This document shows positions 1 to 5,569 of a stretch of DNA of 5,569 bases, one piece after another. Numbering within the stretch: position 1 is the stretch's first letter; every line of letters begins with the position of its first letter. Under the pieces are notes generated by a model. That model was not told the origin of the DNA and searched no databases. It saw nothing but the letters and a program-made list of their open reading frames with translations. Source of the DNA: Candidatus Elusimicrobium euhamitermitis (lineage in GTDB: Bacteria > Elusimicrobiota > Elusimicrobia > Elusimicrobiales > Elusimicrobiaceae); assembly GCA_031254225.1 (NCBI GenBank), contig JAIRUU010000035.1, positions 1 to 5,569 on the forward strand, in the 5' to 3' direction. The position numbers and the translations under genes were made by a program.

Positions 1-2624
1 AGATGCGGCTTAACGCTGCGTCCGCCTTTAACGCCGTGGCGTATAAGGTGGCCGACGCCGTCCTGGTCCAGCGTCTGGAAAGGGTCGTTTTTGAGTACGC
101 CTTTTTCAAGATACGCGCCCATAAACCCGCCGATGTCGTCCCTTGAAAAACCAAAGGTCATCTGCGTAAGGTCATTTGTGCCGAATGAGAAAAAGTCCGC
201 ATACTCCGCTATTTTGTGCGCCATAATAGCCGCGCGCGGTATCTCTATCATAGTGCCGACGGAGTAAGGCAGTTTTTTAACGCCGGTCGCCGCCACGACG
301 TCCTTATAAACTTTCTCAATAATAGCGTTCTGGTCTTTCAGCTCATTTTCATGACAGACGACGGGTATCATAACTTCCGGCATGGCTTTAACGCCTTCTT
401 TAATAAGTTCGGCCGCGGACTCAAAAATAGCGCGGGCCTGCATTGCCGTAATTTCCGGATAAGTTATGCCCAGACGTACGCCGCGGTGGCCCATCATGGG
501 GTTAGATTCATGCAAAGCTGCGGAGCGCGCGTCAAACTCTTCCATGGTTATTCCCAGCGCGTCGGCCACCTGTTTTTTGGCGGCCTCGTGCTGCGGGATA
601 AATTCATGCAGCGGCGGGTCCATAAGACGGATTGTCACGCCGTAGCCTTCCATTTCTTTCATTGTTCCTTTTATTTCGGCTTTCATAAACGGGAACAGTT
701 CGTTGACGGCGGCCGTTCTTTCGGCCTCTGTTTTTGAAACTATCATTTTGCGTAAAATGAACAGCGGTTTTTCCGAATTCTCGCCGTAGAACATGTGCTC
801 TATGCGGAATAAACCAATGCCTTTTGCGCCGAATTTTCTCGCCCTCTGCGCGTCCGCCGGAGTGTCGGCGTTGGTACGCACGTCAAGGCGTTTGATTTTG
901 TCGCATAAGTTAAGGAAGGCGGTTAAATTATTATTGCCTTCGCCGGCTTCCAACATATTTAATTTGTCTTGGTAAACATAACCTTTGGTGCCGTTAAGAG
1001 TGACAAAATCGCCCTCTTTTAAAGTTACGCCGCCGAGAGACGCTGTTTTGGCGTTAAAATCAATATGCAGTTCGCCGCAGCCCACTATGCAGCATTTGCC
1101 CCAGCCGCGCGCGACCAGCGCCGCGTGGGACGTCATGCCGCCGCGCTGCGTGAGTATCGCTTCCGCCGCTCTCATGCCTTCAACGTCTTCGGGGTTTGTT
1201 TCTTCTCTTACCAAAATAGCTTTTTCGCCTTTGGCTTTAAGCGCCATGGCCGCTTCTGACGTAAATACTACTTTGCCGGAAGCTCCGCCCGGGCCCGCGG
1301 GAAGGCCTTTGCCTATAACTTTGGCCGCGGCTTCCGCCTTAGGGTCAATAGCGGGGTGCAAAAGTTCGTCAAGCTGGGACGGGGAAACGCGCAGCACGGC
1401 TTCTTTCTGGTCAATAAGTTTTTCTTTAAGCATGTCAAGGGCCATCTGAACCGCGGCCGTGCCGTTGCGTTTGCCTACGCGGCACTGCAGCATCCACAGG
1501 CGTCCCTTTTCAATGGTAAATTCAATGTCCAGCATATCATGGAAATGCTGTTCAAGTTTTTTCTGTATGCCGTCTAATTCTTTATAAACTTTAGGCATGA
1601 CCTGCTCTAAAGTGGGCAGGTGTTCCGAGTGAGCGTTGGTTGACCATTTGTTCATGGGGCTCGGCGTGCGTATGCCGGCCACAACGTCTTCTCCCTGCGC
1701 GTTTACAAGGTACTCGCCGTAAAAATGCGCGTCGCCGTTGCCCGGGTTTCTTGAAAACGCGACGCCCGTCGCGCTGTCGTCCCCCATGTTGCCGAAGACC
1801 ATTGACTGCACATTGACGGCCGTGCCCCAGTCATGCGGGATTTTTTCAATGTTTCTGTAAGCGATAGCGCGTTTGCCGTTCCAGCTGGCAAACACCGCGC
1901 CCACCGCGCCCCAAAGCTGGGCGGAAGCTTCGTCCGGAAATTCTTTGCCGAGGACCTGTTTGACGATGGTTTTAAATTCCGCGCAGAGTTTTTTCAAATC
2001 CGCGGCGGATAAGGCGGTGTCGTCTTTTACGCCTTTCTGCTTTTTGGCTTCAGCCAGTTTTTCGTCTAAAATTTTGCGTATGCCTTTGCCGTCTTCGGGC
2101 TCAATGCCTTCCGCCTTTTCCATAACCACGTCGGAGTACATCATAATCAGGCGGCGGTAAGCGTCGTAAACAAAACGTTCGTTCTGCGTTTTGGCAATCA
2201 TGCCGGGTATTGTTTTTTCCGTGAGGCCGACGTTTAAAATTGTTTCCATCATGCCGGGCATTGAAGCGCGCGCGCCGGAGCGCACGGAGAGCAGCAGCGG
2301 ATTTTCCGCGGAGCCGAAAATTTTGCCTGTTTCCTTCTCAACTTTTTTGAGATTAGCTTCAACGTCGGTTTTTAAAGCGGAGGGATATTTTCTGTTATTG
2401 TCCCAGTAGTATGTGCAGACTTCTGTGGTAATTGTGAAGCCCGGAGGAACGGGCAGTTTCATAAGTCCGGCCATTTCGGCAAGGTTTGCGCCTTTGCCGC
2501 CTAAAAGTTCTTTCATTGACCCCTTTCCGTCAGCCTTTCCGCTTCCGAAATAGTAAACGTTTTTTGCGCTTTTCTTAACGGCCGCTTTTTGGGGCGCGGT
2601 CTTTTTTACAATTTTTTTTGCCAT
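1..2624 (-). CDS. ppdK: Pyruvate, phosphate dikinase (PPDK), C-terminus cut off by window edge
   Basis: Cytoplasmic enzyme that catalyses pyruvate + ATP + Pi to and from PEP + AMP + PPi, in glycolysis or gluconeogenesis. The frame is open for 874 codons and runs off the left edge. The N-terminal nucleotide-binding domain has LGGKGANLAEM (K44, matching Lys22 of the Clostridium symbiosum enzyme), SVRSGARASMPGMMET (R115, matching Arg92), GEYLVNAQGEDVVAG (303-317) and LQCR (R382, matching Arg337). The swivelling phosphohistidine domain has GGMTSHAA with catalytic H500 (His455) and the neighbouring T498. The PEP/pyruvate barrel has R607, R666, E794, N817 and D818, matching Arg561, Arg617, Glu745, Asn768 and Asp769. 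The catalytic cysteine (Cys831) would fall about six residues beyond the window, so the full protein should be near 920 residues. ATG at 2624 is chosen for its Shine-Dalgarno site. It adds a Lys/Ala-rich tail of about 22 residues before the family start. Short insertions near residues 157-190 and 320-340 explain the larger size. The correspondence to C. symbiosum numbering is from memory; the family call is secure. Confidence 0.98.
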   Translation of the reverse strand, partial: MAKKIVKKTAPQKAAVKKSAKNVYYFGSGKADGKGSMKELLGGKGANLAEMAGLMKLPVPPGFTITTEVCTYYWDNNRKYPSALKTDVEANLKKVEKETGKIFGSAENPLLLSVRSGARASMPGMMETILNVGLTEKTIPGMIAKTQNERFVYDAYRRLIMMYSDVVMEKAEGIEPEDGKGIRKILDEKLAEAKKQKGVKDDTALSAADLKKLCAEFKTIVKQVLGKEFPDEASAQLWGAVGAVFASWNGKRAIAYRNIEKIPHDWGTAVNVQSMVFGNMGDDSATGVAFSRNPGNGDAHFYGEYLVNAQGEDVVAGIRTPSPMNKWSTNAHSEHLPTLEQVMPKVYKELDGIQKKLEQHFHDMLDIEFTIEKGRLWMLQCRVGKRNGTAAVQMALDMLKEKLIDQKEAVLRVSPSQLDELLHPAIDPKAEAAAKVIGKGLPAGPGGASGKVVFTSEAAMALKAKGEKAILVREETNPEDVEGMRAAEAILTQRGGMTSHAALVARGWGKCCIVGCGELHIDFNAKTASLGGVTLKEGDFVTLNGTKGYVYQDKLNMLEAGEGNNNLTAFLNLCDKIKRLDVRTNADTPADAQRARKFGAKGIGLFRIEHMFYGENSEKPLFILRKMIVSKTEAERTAAVNELFPFMKAEIKGTMKEMEGYGVTIRLMDPPLHEFIPQHEAAKKQVADALGITMEEFDARSAALHESNPMMGHRGVRLGITYPEITAMQARAIFESAAELIKEGVKAMPEVMIPVVCHENELKDQNAIIEKVYKDVVAATGVKKLPYSVGTMIEIPRAAIMAHKIAEYADFFSFGTNDLTQMTFGFSRDDIGGFMGAYLEKGVLKNDPFQTLDQDGVGHLIRHGVKGGRSVKPH

Positions 2625-2630
2625 TTTTTA

Positions 2631-2635
2631 CTCCT
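2631..2635 (-). promoter_or_regulatory. Shine-Dalgarno site of ppdK
   Basis: Read on the minus strand, AGGAG lies six bases before the ATG whose first base is 2624. This near-ideal site fixes the ppdK start and therefore includes the basic N-terminal tail. It also shows that this genome uses Shine-Dalgarno initiation, in contrast with the two plus-strand genes. Confidence 0.85.
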
Positions 2636-2642
2636 GTTGTAT

Positions 2643-2672
2643 TTTACAATCTGTATTACTTCATTATATAAT
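2643..2672 (+). promoter_or_regulatory. Putative sigma70-type promoter of trhA
   Basis: TTTACA at 2643-2648 matches five of six bases of the -35 consensus. TATAAT at 2667-2672 is a perfect -10, with an 18-bp spacer. The expected start point, six or seven bases after the -10, falls on or next to the A of the trhA ATG at 2678. That implies a leaderless transcript. The -10 overlaps the minus-strand -10 of ppdK. Confidence 0.6.
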
Positions 2673-2691
2673 AAATTATGTCCGATATAAT
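2656..2691 (-). promoter_or_regulatory. Putative sigma70-type promoter of ppdK
   Basis: On the minus strand a perfect TATAAT occupies 2668-2663. It would start transcription near 2656, giving a leader of about 32 bases that contains the AGGAG site. The -35 position at 17-bp spacing (2691-2686) reads ATTATA, which is poor, so the call rests on the -10 and the AT-rich context. A second, weaker -10-like TAAAAT lies at 2646-2641. The upstream promoter DNA would lie inside the first codons of the divergent trhA gene. Confidence 0.45.
2663..2672. repeat. 10-bp perfect palindrome shared by the divergent -10 elements
   Basis: ATTATATAAT is its own reverse complement. It contains TATAAT on the plus strand (2667-2672) and on the minus strand (2668-2663), overlapping by two bases. 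It sits in the 53-base gap between the ppdK and trhA start codons. The two predicted start points lie about 22-23 bp apart. The palindrome is seen directly; the bidirectional promoter role is inferred. Confidence 0.6.
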
Positions 2692-3331
2692 ATCTCATAA
2701 GCCTTACAGCCCGAGCGAAGAGCTCATGCACACCCTCACGCATTGGATAGGCTCCATGCTGATTTGCCTGGGGTCCGGCAGTCTTATAACGCTGGCGGCC
2801 CTGACGGGCGACCCTTGGAAAATAGTTTCCGTATCAATATTCTGCGCGTCCATGATTACGCTTTATATAGCCTCCACGCTGTACCACGTGGTAGTAAATC
2901 CGGCCGCAAAACGCAGGCTCAGGATTTTTGACCATATTTCAATTTATATTCTCATAGCCGGCACATACACGCCGTTTCTGCTTGTAAATCTGCGCGGGCG
3001 GCTGGGCTGGTGGATGTTCGGCATAATCTGGGCGCTTGCTCTGGGCGGCGTTATAAAAGACATATTCATCGTCGGCAAACATAAAAAACTTTCCACCGCG
3101 ATATATCTGGGCATGGGCTGGATTTCTGTTTTTTGCGTCAAATATTTTGTTGAAAAAATATCTGTCGGCGGCCTGGCGTTTATTGCGCTGGGCGGTTTAT
3201 TTTATTCCGCCGGCTGTTACTTTTATATTAGGAAAGACAAAATTTTTTACCACGGCGTCTGGCATTTATTCGTGCTTGCCGGCACGATAATGCACTTCTT
3301 CGCCGTTTTATTCGGAACGGTGCTATATTAA
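2678..3331 (+). CDS. trhA: Hemolysin III / PAQR-family membrane protein (TrhA-like)
   Basis: A complete 217-residue integral inner-membrane protein of the HlyIII (YqfA/TrhA) branch of the PAQR superfamily. Hydrophobic segments at about 23-43, 48-70, 86-104, 110-132, 139-158, 164-184 and 193-216 give the expected seven helices. Family motifs are in order: SPSEE and THWIG near the N-terminus, STLYH ending helix 2 (S66, H70), FDHISIYILIAGTYTPF opening helix 3 (D85, H86), and HGVWHLFVLAG followed by H206 in helix 7. S66, H70, D85, H192 and H196 match the family's presumed metal-site residues, which suggests a zinc-dependent hydrolase-like core. The biochemical reaction of bacterial members is not settled; a membrane-homeostasis role is reported, and the 'hemolysin' name comes from Bacillus cereus. 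An in-frame TAA at 2672-2674 makes ATG 2678 the earliest start. The next ATG (codon 17) would remove the conserved SPSEE. No Shine-Dalgarno is present. The stop is 26 bases before ftsK. Confidence 0.95.
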   Translation: MSDIISHKPYSPSEELMHTLTHWIGSMLICLGSGSLITLAALTGDPWKIVSVSIFCASMITLYIASTLYHVVVNPAAKRRLRIFDHISIYILIAGTYTPFLLVNLRGRLGWWMFGIIWALALGGVIKDIFIVGKHKKLSTAIYLGMGWISVFCVKYFVEKISVGGLAFIALGGLFYSAGCYFYIRKDKIFYHGVWHLFVLAGTIMHFFAVLFGTVLY

Positions 3332-3342
3332 TTTATACAAAA

Positions 3343-3351
3343 TGTTAGAAT
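3343..3351 (+). promoter_or_regulatory. Putative extended -10 promoter of ftsK
   Basis: In the 26-base gap between trhA and ftsK, TGTTAGAAT contains a TGn extension followed by TAGAAT, five of six bases of the -10 consensus. No convincing -35 is seen, but extended -10 promoters often do without one. Transcription would start six or seven bases later, at the A of the ftsK ATG (3358), giving a leaderless mRNA. There is no hairpin terminator in the gap, so read-through from trhA is also possible. Confidence 0.45.
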
Positions 3352-3357
3352 ATCCCT

Positions 3358-5569
3358 ATGGCTAACAAAGGCTATTACATTTATAAGAAGAAAAATAAAA
3401 AGAAAAAAAGTTCCGGCGGCATGGGCGTTCTTGTATTTTTGTTTTGGGCGTGCGCTTTTGCGCTGTGCGCGTGGCTTTTTGTAATACAGTGGTTTGATAT
3501 TTCAAAAGGGCCCTACGGCGAGAAAGTTGCCGGTTTTTTCTTTTCATACCTCGGCCACGCGGCGTATCTGGTGCCTTTGTTTTTTTTCTACTGGCTGGTG
3601 CGCAGCGTTAAAAATAAATCCGTAAATATTTTTATGTTTTTGACGGGCATGGGCATATCGCTGGCCGCGGCGTCGGGCATATTGTCCGCGTTCCGCAATA
3701 TTTTTAAAGGGTCGGCTATTGCCGGCGGCGCAGTGGGGCTTAAATGTTTTGATTTTTTACATAATCTCGTCGGTACGGCCGGGGCGGCGTTATTTTTGCT
3801 GGCTGCTTTATTTACCGGCGTGCATATTTTGTTCGCCATACCGTGGCTGAGCACCTTTCACTATATTTTTAATATTTTAAAGCAGGATTATGAGACATGG
3901 AACGACGCCCGCGCCGAACTTAAAACCAAACTTGAACAGGCGGACAAGGAAGAAGAAGTTATTGACCATTCCGCCAAATCTTTGTCTTTAAAAGAGGACG
4001 TCCCCCTGCGTTCCAAACCTGAAATACGACGCCCCGTTGCGGAAATTATCCGCGCGCCCAAGCCTTACGACACGTCTGAAAAACCTAAACCCTCTTCTGA
4101 AGCGCCGGAAAAGACTGATAAAAAATTAGATATAGCAAATTTTAAACTGCCGTCTTTAGAGCTTCTGAGCCTGCCTAAAAATGAAGGCGTTTTAGGCCCT
4201 TCGGACGAAGAAATAGCGCAGGCCACCGCTCTTCTTGAAAGCACGCTTAAAAATTTTGAAATAGGCGCGACTGTGACCGGCGTGTCCCCAGGCCCCGTCG
4301 TCACCCGTTATGAAATCAAGCCGGACCCGGGCGTGCGCATAAGCAATATCGTGGCTATTTCCAACGACATCGCGCTTGCCATGAAAGCGCGCGGCATACG
4401 CGTGGAAGCGCCCATTCCCGGCAAAGACGCCATAGGTTTTGAAATCCCCAACGAAAAACCCATGATGGTTACCATACGCGAAATTTTGCAGGACCCTGTT
4501 TTTACCGGCGCGCGCGCGGTAATGCCAATAGCGCTGGGCCGCTACGCCGACGGGCTGCCCGCTACGACCGCGCTTGAAAAAACGCCGCATCTGCTTATCG
4601 CGGGCGCGACGAATTCCGGCAAAAGCATTTGTCTGCATACTATAATAATGTCCGTTTTATACAAATCAAAACCGGACGAAGTTAAATTTTTGATGATAGA
4701 CCCCAAACGCCTTGAGCTGACGCTCTACGAAGGCATTCCGCATTTATACGACCCCAAGACGAATTGCGAAGACGTCAGCGTTATTACCGACGCGCAGGGT
4801 GCGGTAAAAAGTTTGCAGACTTTGGTTAAAGTAATGGAAAAGCGCACCAAAATAATGGAGCTTGCCAAAGTAAAAAATATTGACGGCTACAATAAATGGG
4901 CGGCGGAACATAATGAAGAAAAAATGTTTTACGTCGTCGTGGTAATAGACGAACTGGCGGATTTGATGCTGCAGACCAGAGCCGCTATAGAAGATTCCAT
5001 ACAGCGGCTCGCGCAGATGGCGCGCGCCGTCGGCATACATTTGGTATTGTGCACGCAGCGCCCGTCGGTAAACGTCATTACCGGCGTGATTAAGGCAAAC
5101 TTGCCCTCGCGCATTGCGCTGCAGGTGGCTTCAAAAACTGATTCCCGCGTTATTTTGGATTCTCTGGGCGCGGACGCGCTGCTCGGCAAAGGCGATATGT
5201 TGTATCAGGGTACGTCAGACCAAAAGCCGAACCGCATACAGGGCGCGTATGTTTCCGAGAGCGAAATAGCGGCCGTGGCTGATTTCCTGCGCGGCCAGGG
5301 CGGGCCGGATTATCCGCAGCAGATTTTTGCGGACGCGGCCGTCCAGGGCGGCAGGCCGGAGGAAGGTTTGGGCGCGAGTCCCGAGGAATTAATACAGGCG
5401 TTGACGTTAATACTGGAACGCCGCCGCGTGTCGCAGGATTTATTGAAAGCGAATTTCGGCTCCAGCGCGCGGGCCACCAACATTTTAAGCGTGCTTGAAA
5501 TGAAAGGGTATATAACCAAGCCCGAGGGCTCCAACCGCTGGGAAATACATTTTGAACTGATTGAGCAGG
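3358..5569 (+). CDS. ftsK: FtsK/SpoIIIE family DNA translocase, C-terminal end cut by window edge
   Basis: A septum-anchored, ATP-driven pump that moves chromosomal DNA during division and, in studied species, activates XerCD at dif. The frame is open for 737 codons. After a Lys-rich cytoplasmic start (residues 1-21) there are four membrane helices at about 22-44, 64-82, 90-112 and 139-162, then a short charged Pro/Lys/Glu linker (about 165-261). The motor follows. Its alpha domain is about 262-375. The RecA-like beta domain has Walker A GATNSGKS (416-423, K422), IDPKRLEL (447-454), Walker B VVVVIDELADL (D531, E532), CTQRP (565-569) and LGADALLGKGDMLY (603-616). A winged-helix gamma domain starts near 674 and is almost complete at the edge. 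The size is like SpoIIIE and much shorter than E. coli FtsK, whose linker is long. An in-frame TAG at 3346-3348 makes ATG 3358 the earliest ATG start. No Shine-Dalgarno is visible. The gamma recognition helix is atypical. A sporulation-specific SpoIIIE role cannot be excluded from sequence, but nothing nearby suggests it. Confidence 0.97.
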   Translation, partial: MANKGYYIYKKKNKKKKSSGGMGVLVFLFWACAFALCAWLFVIQWFDISKGPYGEKVAGFFFSYLGHAAYLVPLFFFYWLVRSVKNKSVNIFMFLTGMGISLAAASGILSAFRNIFKGSAIAGGAVGLKCFDFLHNLVGTAGAALFLLAALFTGVHILFAIPWLSTFHYIFNILKQDYETWNDARAELKTKLEQADKEEEVIDHSAKSLSLKEDVPLRSKPEIRRPVAEIIRAPKPYDTSEKPKPSSEAPEKTDKKLDIANFKLPSLELLSLPKNEGVLGPSDEEIAQATALLESTLKNFEIGATVTGVSPGPVVTRYEIKPDPGVRISNIVAISNDIALAMKARGIRVEAPIPGKDAIGFEIPNEKPMMVTIREILQDPVFTGARAVMPIALGRYADGLPATTALEKTPHLLIAGATNSGKSICLHTIIMSVLYKSKPDEVKFLMIDPKRLELTLYEGIPHLYDPKTNCEDVSVITDAQGAVKSLQTLVKVMEKRTKIMELAKVKNIDGYNKWAAEHNEEKMFYVVVVIDELADLMLQTRAAIEDSIQRLAQMARAVGIHLVLCTQRPSVNVITGVIKANLPSRIALQVASKTDSRVILDSLGADALLGKGDMLYQGTSDQKPNRIQGAYVSESEIAAVADFLRGQGGPDYPQQIFADAAVQGGRPEEGLGASPEELIQALTLILERRRVSQDLLKANFGSSARATNILSVLEMKGYITKPEGSNRWEIHFELIEQ

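Noticed and set aside
216..1577. Open frames on the plus strand opposite ppdK, up to 173 codons
   Set aside because: They lie antisense to an intact, highly conserved PPDK frame. Their products resemble no family I recognise and they have no convincing ribosome sites. They are by-products of the codon bias.
2255..2285. Alternating CG run (GCGCGCGCGCC) as a possible special DNA structure
   Set aside because: It lies within the conserved SVRSGARASMPG codons of ppdK and follows from Arg/Ala codon choice. Similar runs occur elsewhere in the window, for example near 4510.
3332..3357. A rho-independent terminator between trhA and ftsK
   Set aside because: The 26 bases are AT-rich, with no GC-rich inverted repeat and no following T-run.
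3342..3365. Seven-residue mini-ORF (ATG 3342, stop TAA 3363-3365) overlapping the ftsK start, as a possible leader peptide
   Set aside because: It has no Shine-Dalgarno, no regulatory codon pattern and no attenuator hairpin. If ftsK starts at 3358 the mini-ORF start is not even transcribed from that promoter.
3383..3410. A-rich tract in the ftsK 5' end (runs of five, five and seven A) as a programmed frameshift or phase-variation site
   Set aside because: The reading phase (AAA AAA AGT) does not fit the usual -1 slippery heptamer, and no stimulatory stem-loop is evident. The tract simply encodes a Lys-rich cytoplasmic start, common before a first membrane helix.
4192..4638. A 148-codon minus-strand open frame inside ftsK, and several shorter ones up to 5534
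   Set aside because: They overlap the conserved FtsK motor in the opposite direction. Their composition is unusual (rich in His, Arg and Phe), with no domain and no promoter. They are shadow frames.
1..5569. A novel defence, mobile or multi-gene system
   Set aside because: All long stretches are accounted for by three recognised core genes. There are no direct repeats, terminal inverted repeats, recombinase genes, CRISPR spacing or unexplained gaps over 60 bases.

Overview
This window comes from a bacterial chromosome with roughly balanced base composition, frequent ATA isoleucine codons and many GCG/CGC alanine and arginine codons. It carries three housekeeping-type genes, two of them cut by the window edges. 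No mobile element, CRISPR array, tRNA or rRNA is visible. The PPDK carries insertions relative to the Clostridium symbiosum enzyme, has the variant LQCRVGKRNG segment, and has a Lys/Ala-rich N-terminal tail. My impression is an anaerobic, possibly gut-associated, lineage such as Elusimicrobiota. This is a weak inference from remembered sequence flavour and was not tested by any search.

Layout: positions 1-2624, minus strand, hold pyruvate phosphate dikinase (ppdK). It lacks about the last 45 residues because the window ends first. Positions 2625-2677 are a 53-base divergent intergenic region. It has a Shine-Dalgarno site for ppdK and a 10-bp perfect palindrome (ATTATATAAT) that can serve as the -10 element in both directions. 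Positions 2678-3331, plus strand, encode a complete seven-helix membrane protein of the hemolysin III/PAQR family (TrhA). After a 26-base gap, positions 3358-5569, plus strand, encode an FtsK/SpoIIIE DNA translocase that is open at the right edge.

The three genes do not form one pathway. PPDK interconverts pyruvate and phosphoenolpyruvate using ATP/AMP and phosphate/pyrophosphate, and fits a fermentative or PPi-linked central metabolism. TrhA belongs to a membrane-homeostasis family, and FtsK moves chromosomal DNA through the closing division septum. trhA and ftsK may be co-transcribed, since there is no terminator between them, but ftsK also has its own extended -10 candidate.

The most notable signals are regulatory. 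ppdK has a good Shine-Dalgarno site. Both plus-strand genes lack one and have a -10-like hexamer 5-6 bases before the ATG, which is the geometry of leaderless mRNAs. The FtsK gamma domain also departs from the usual recognition-helix residues. I see no evidence for a new multi-gene system here.
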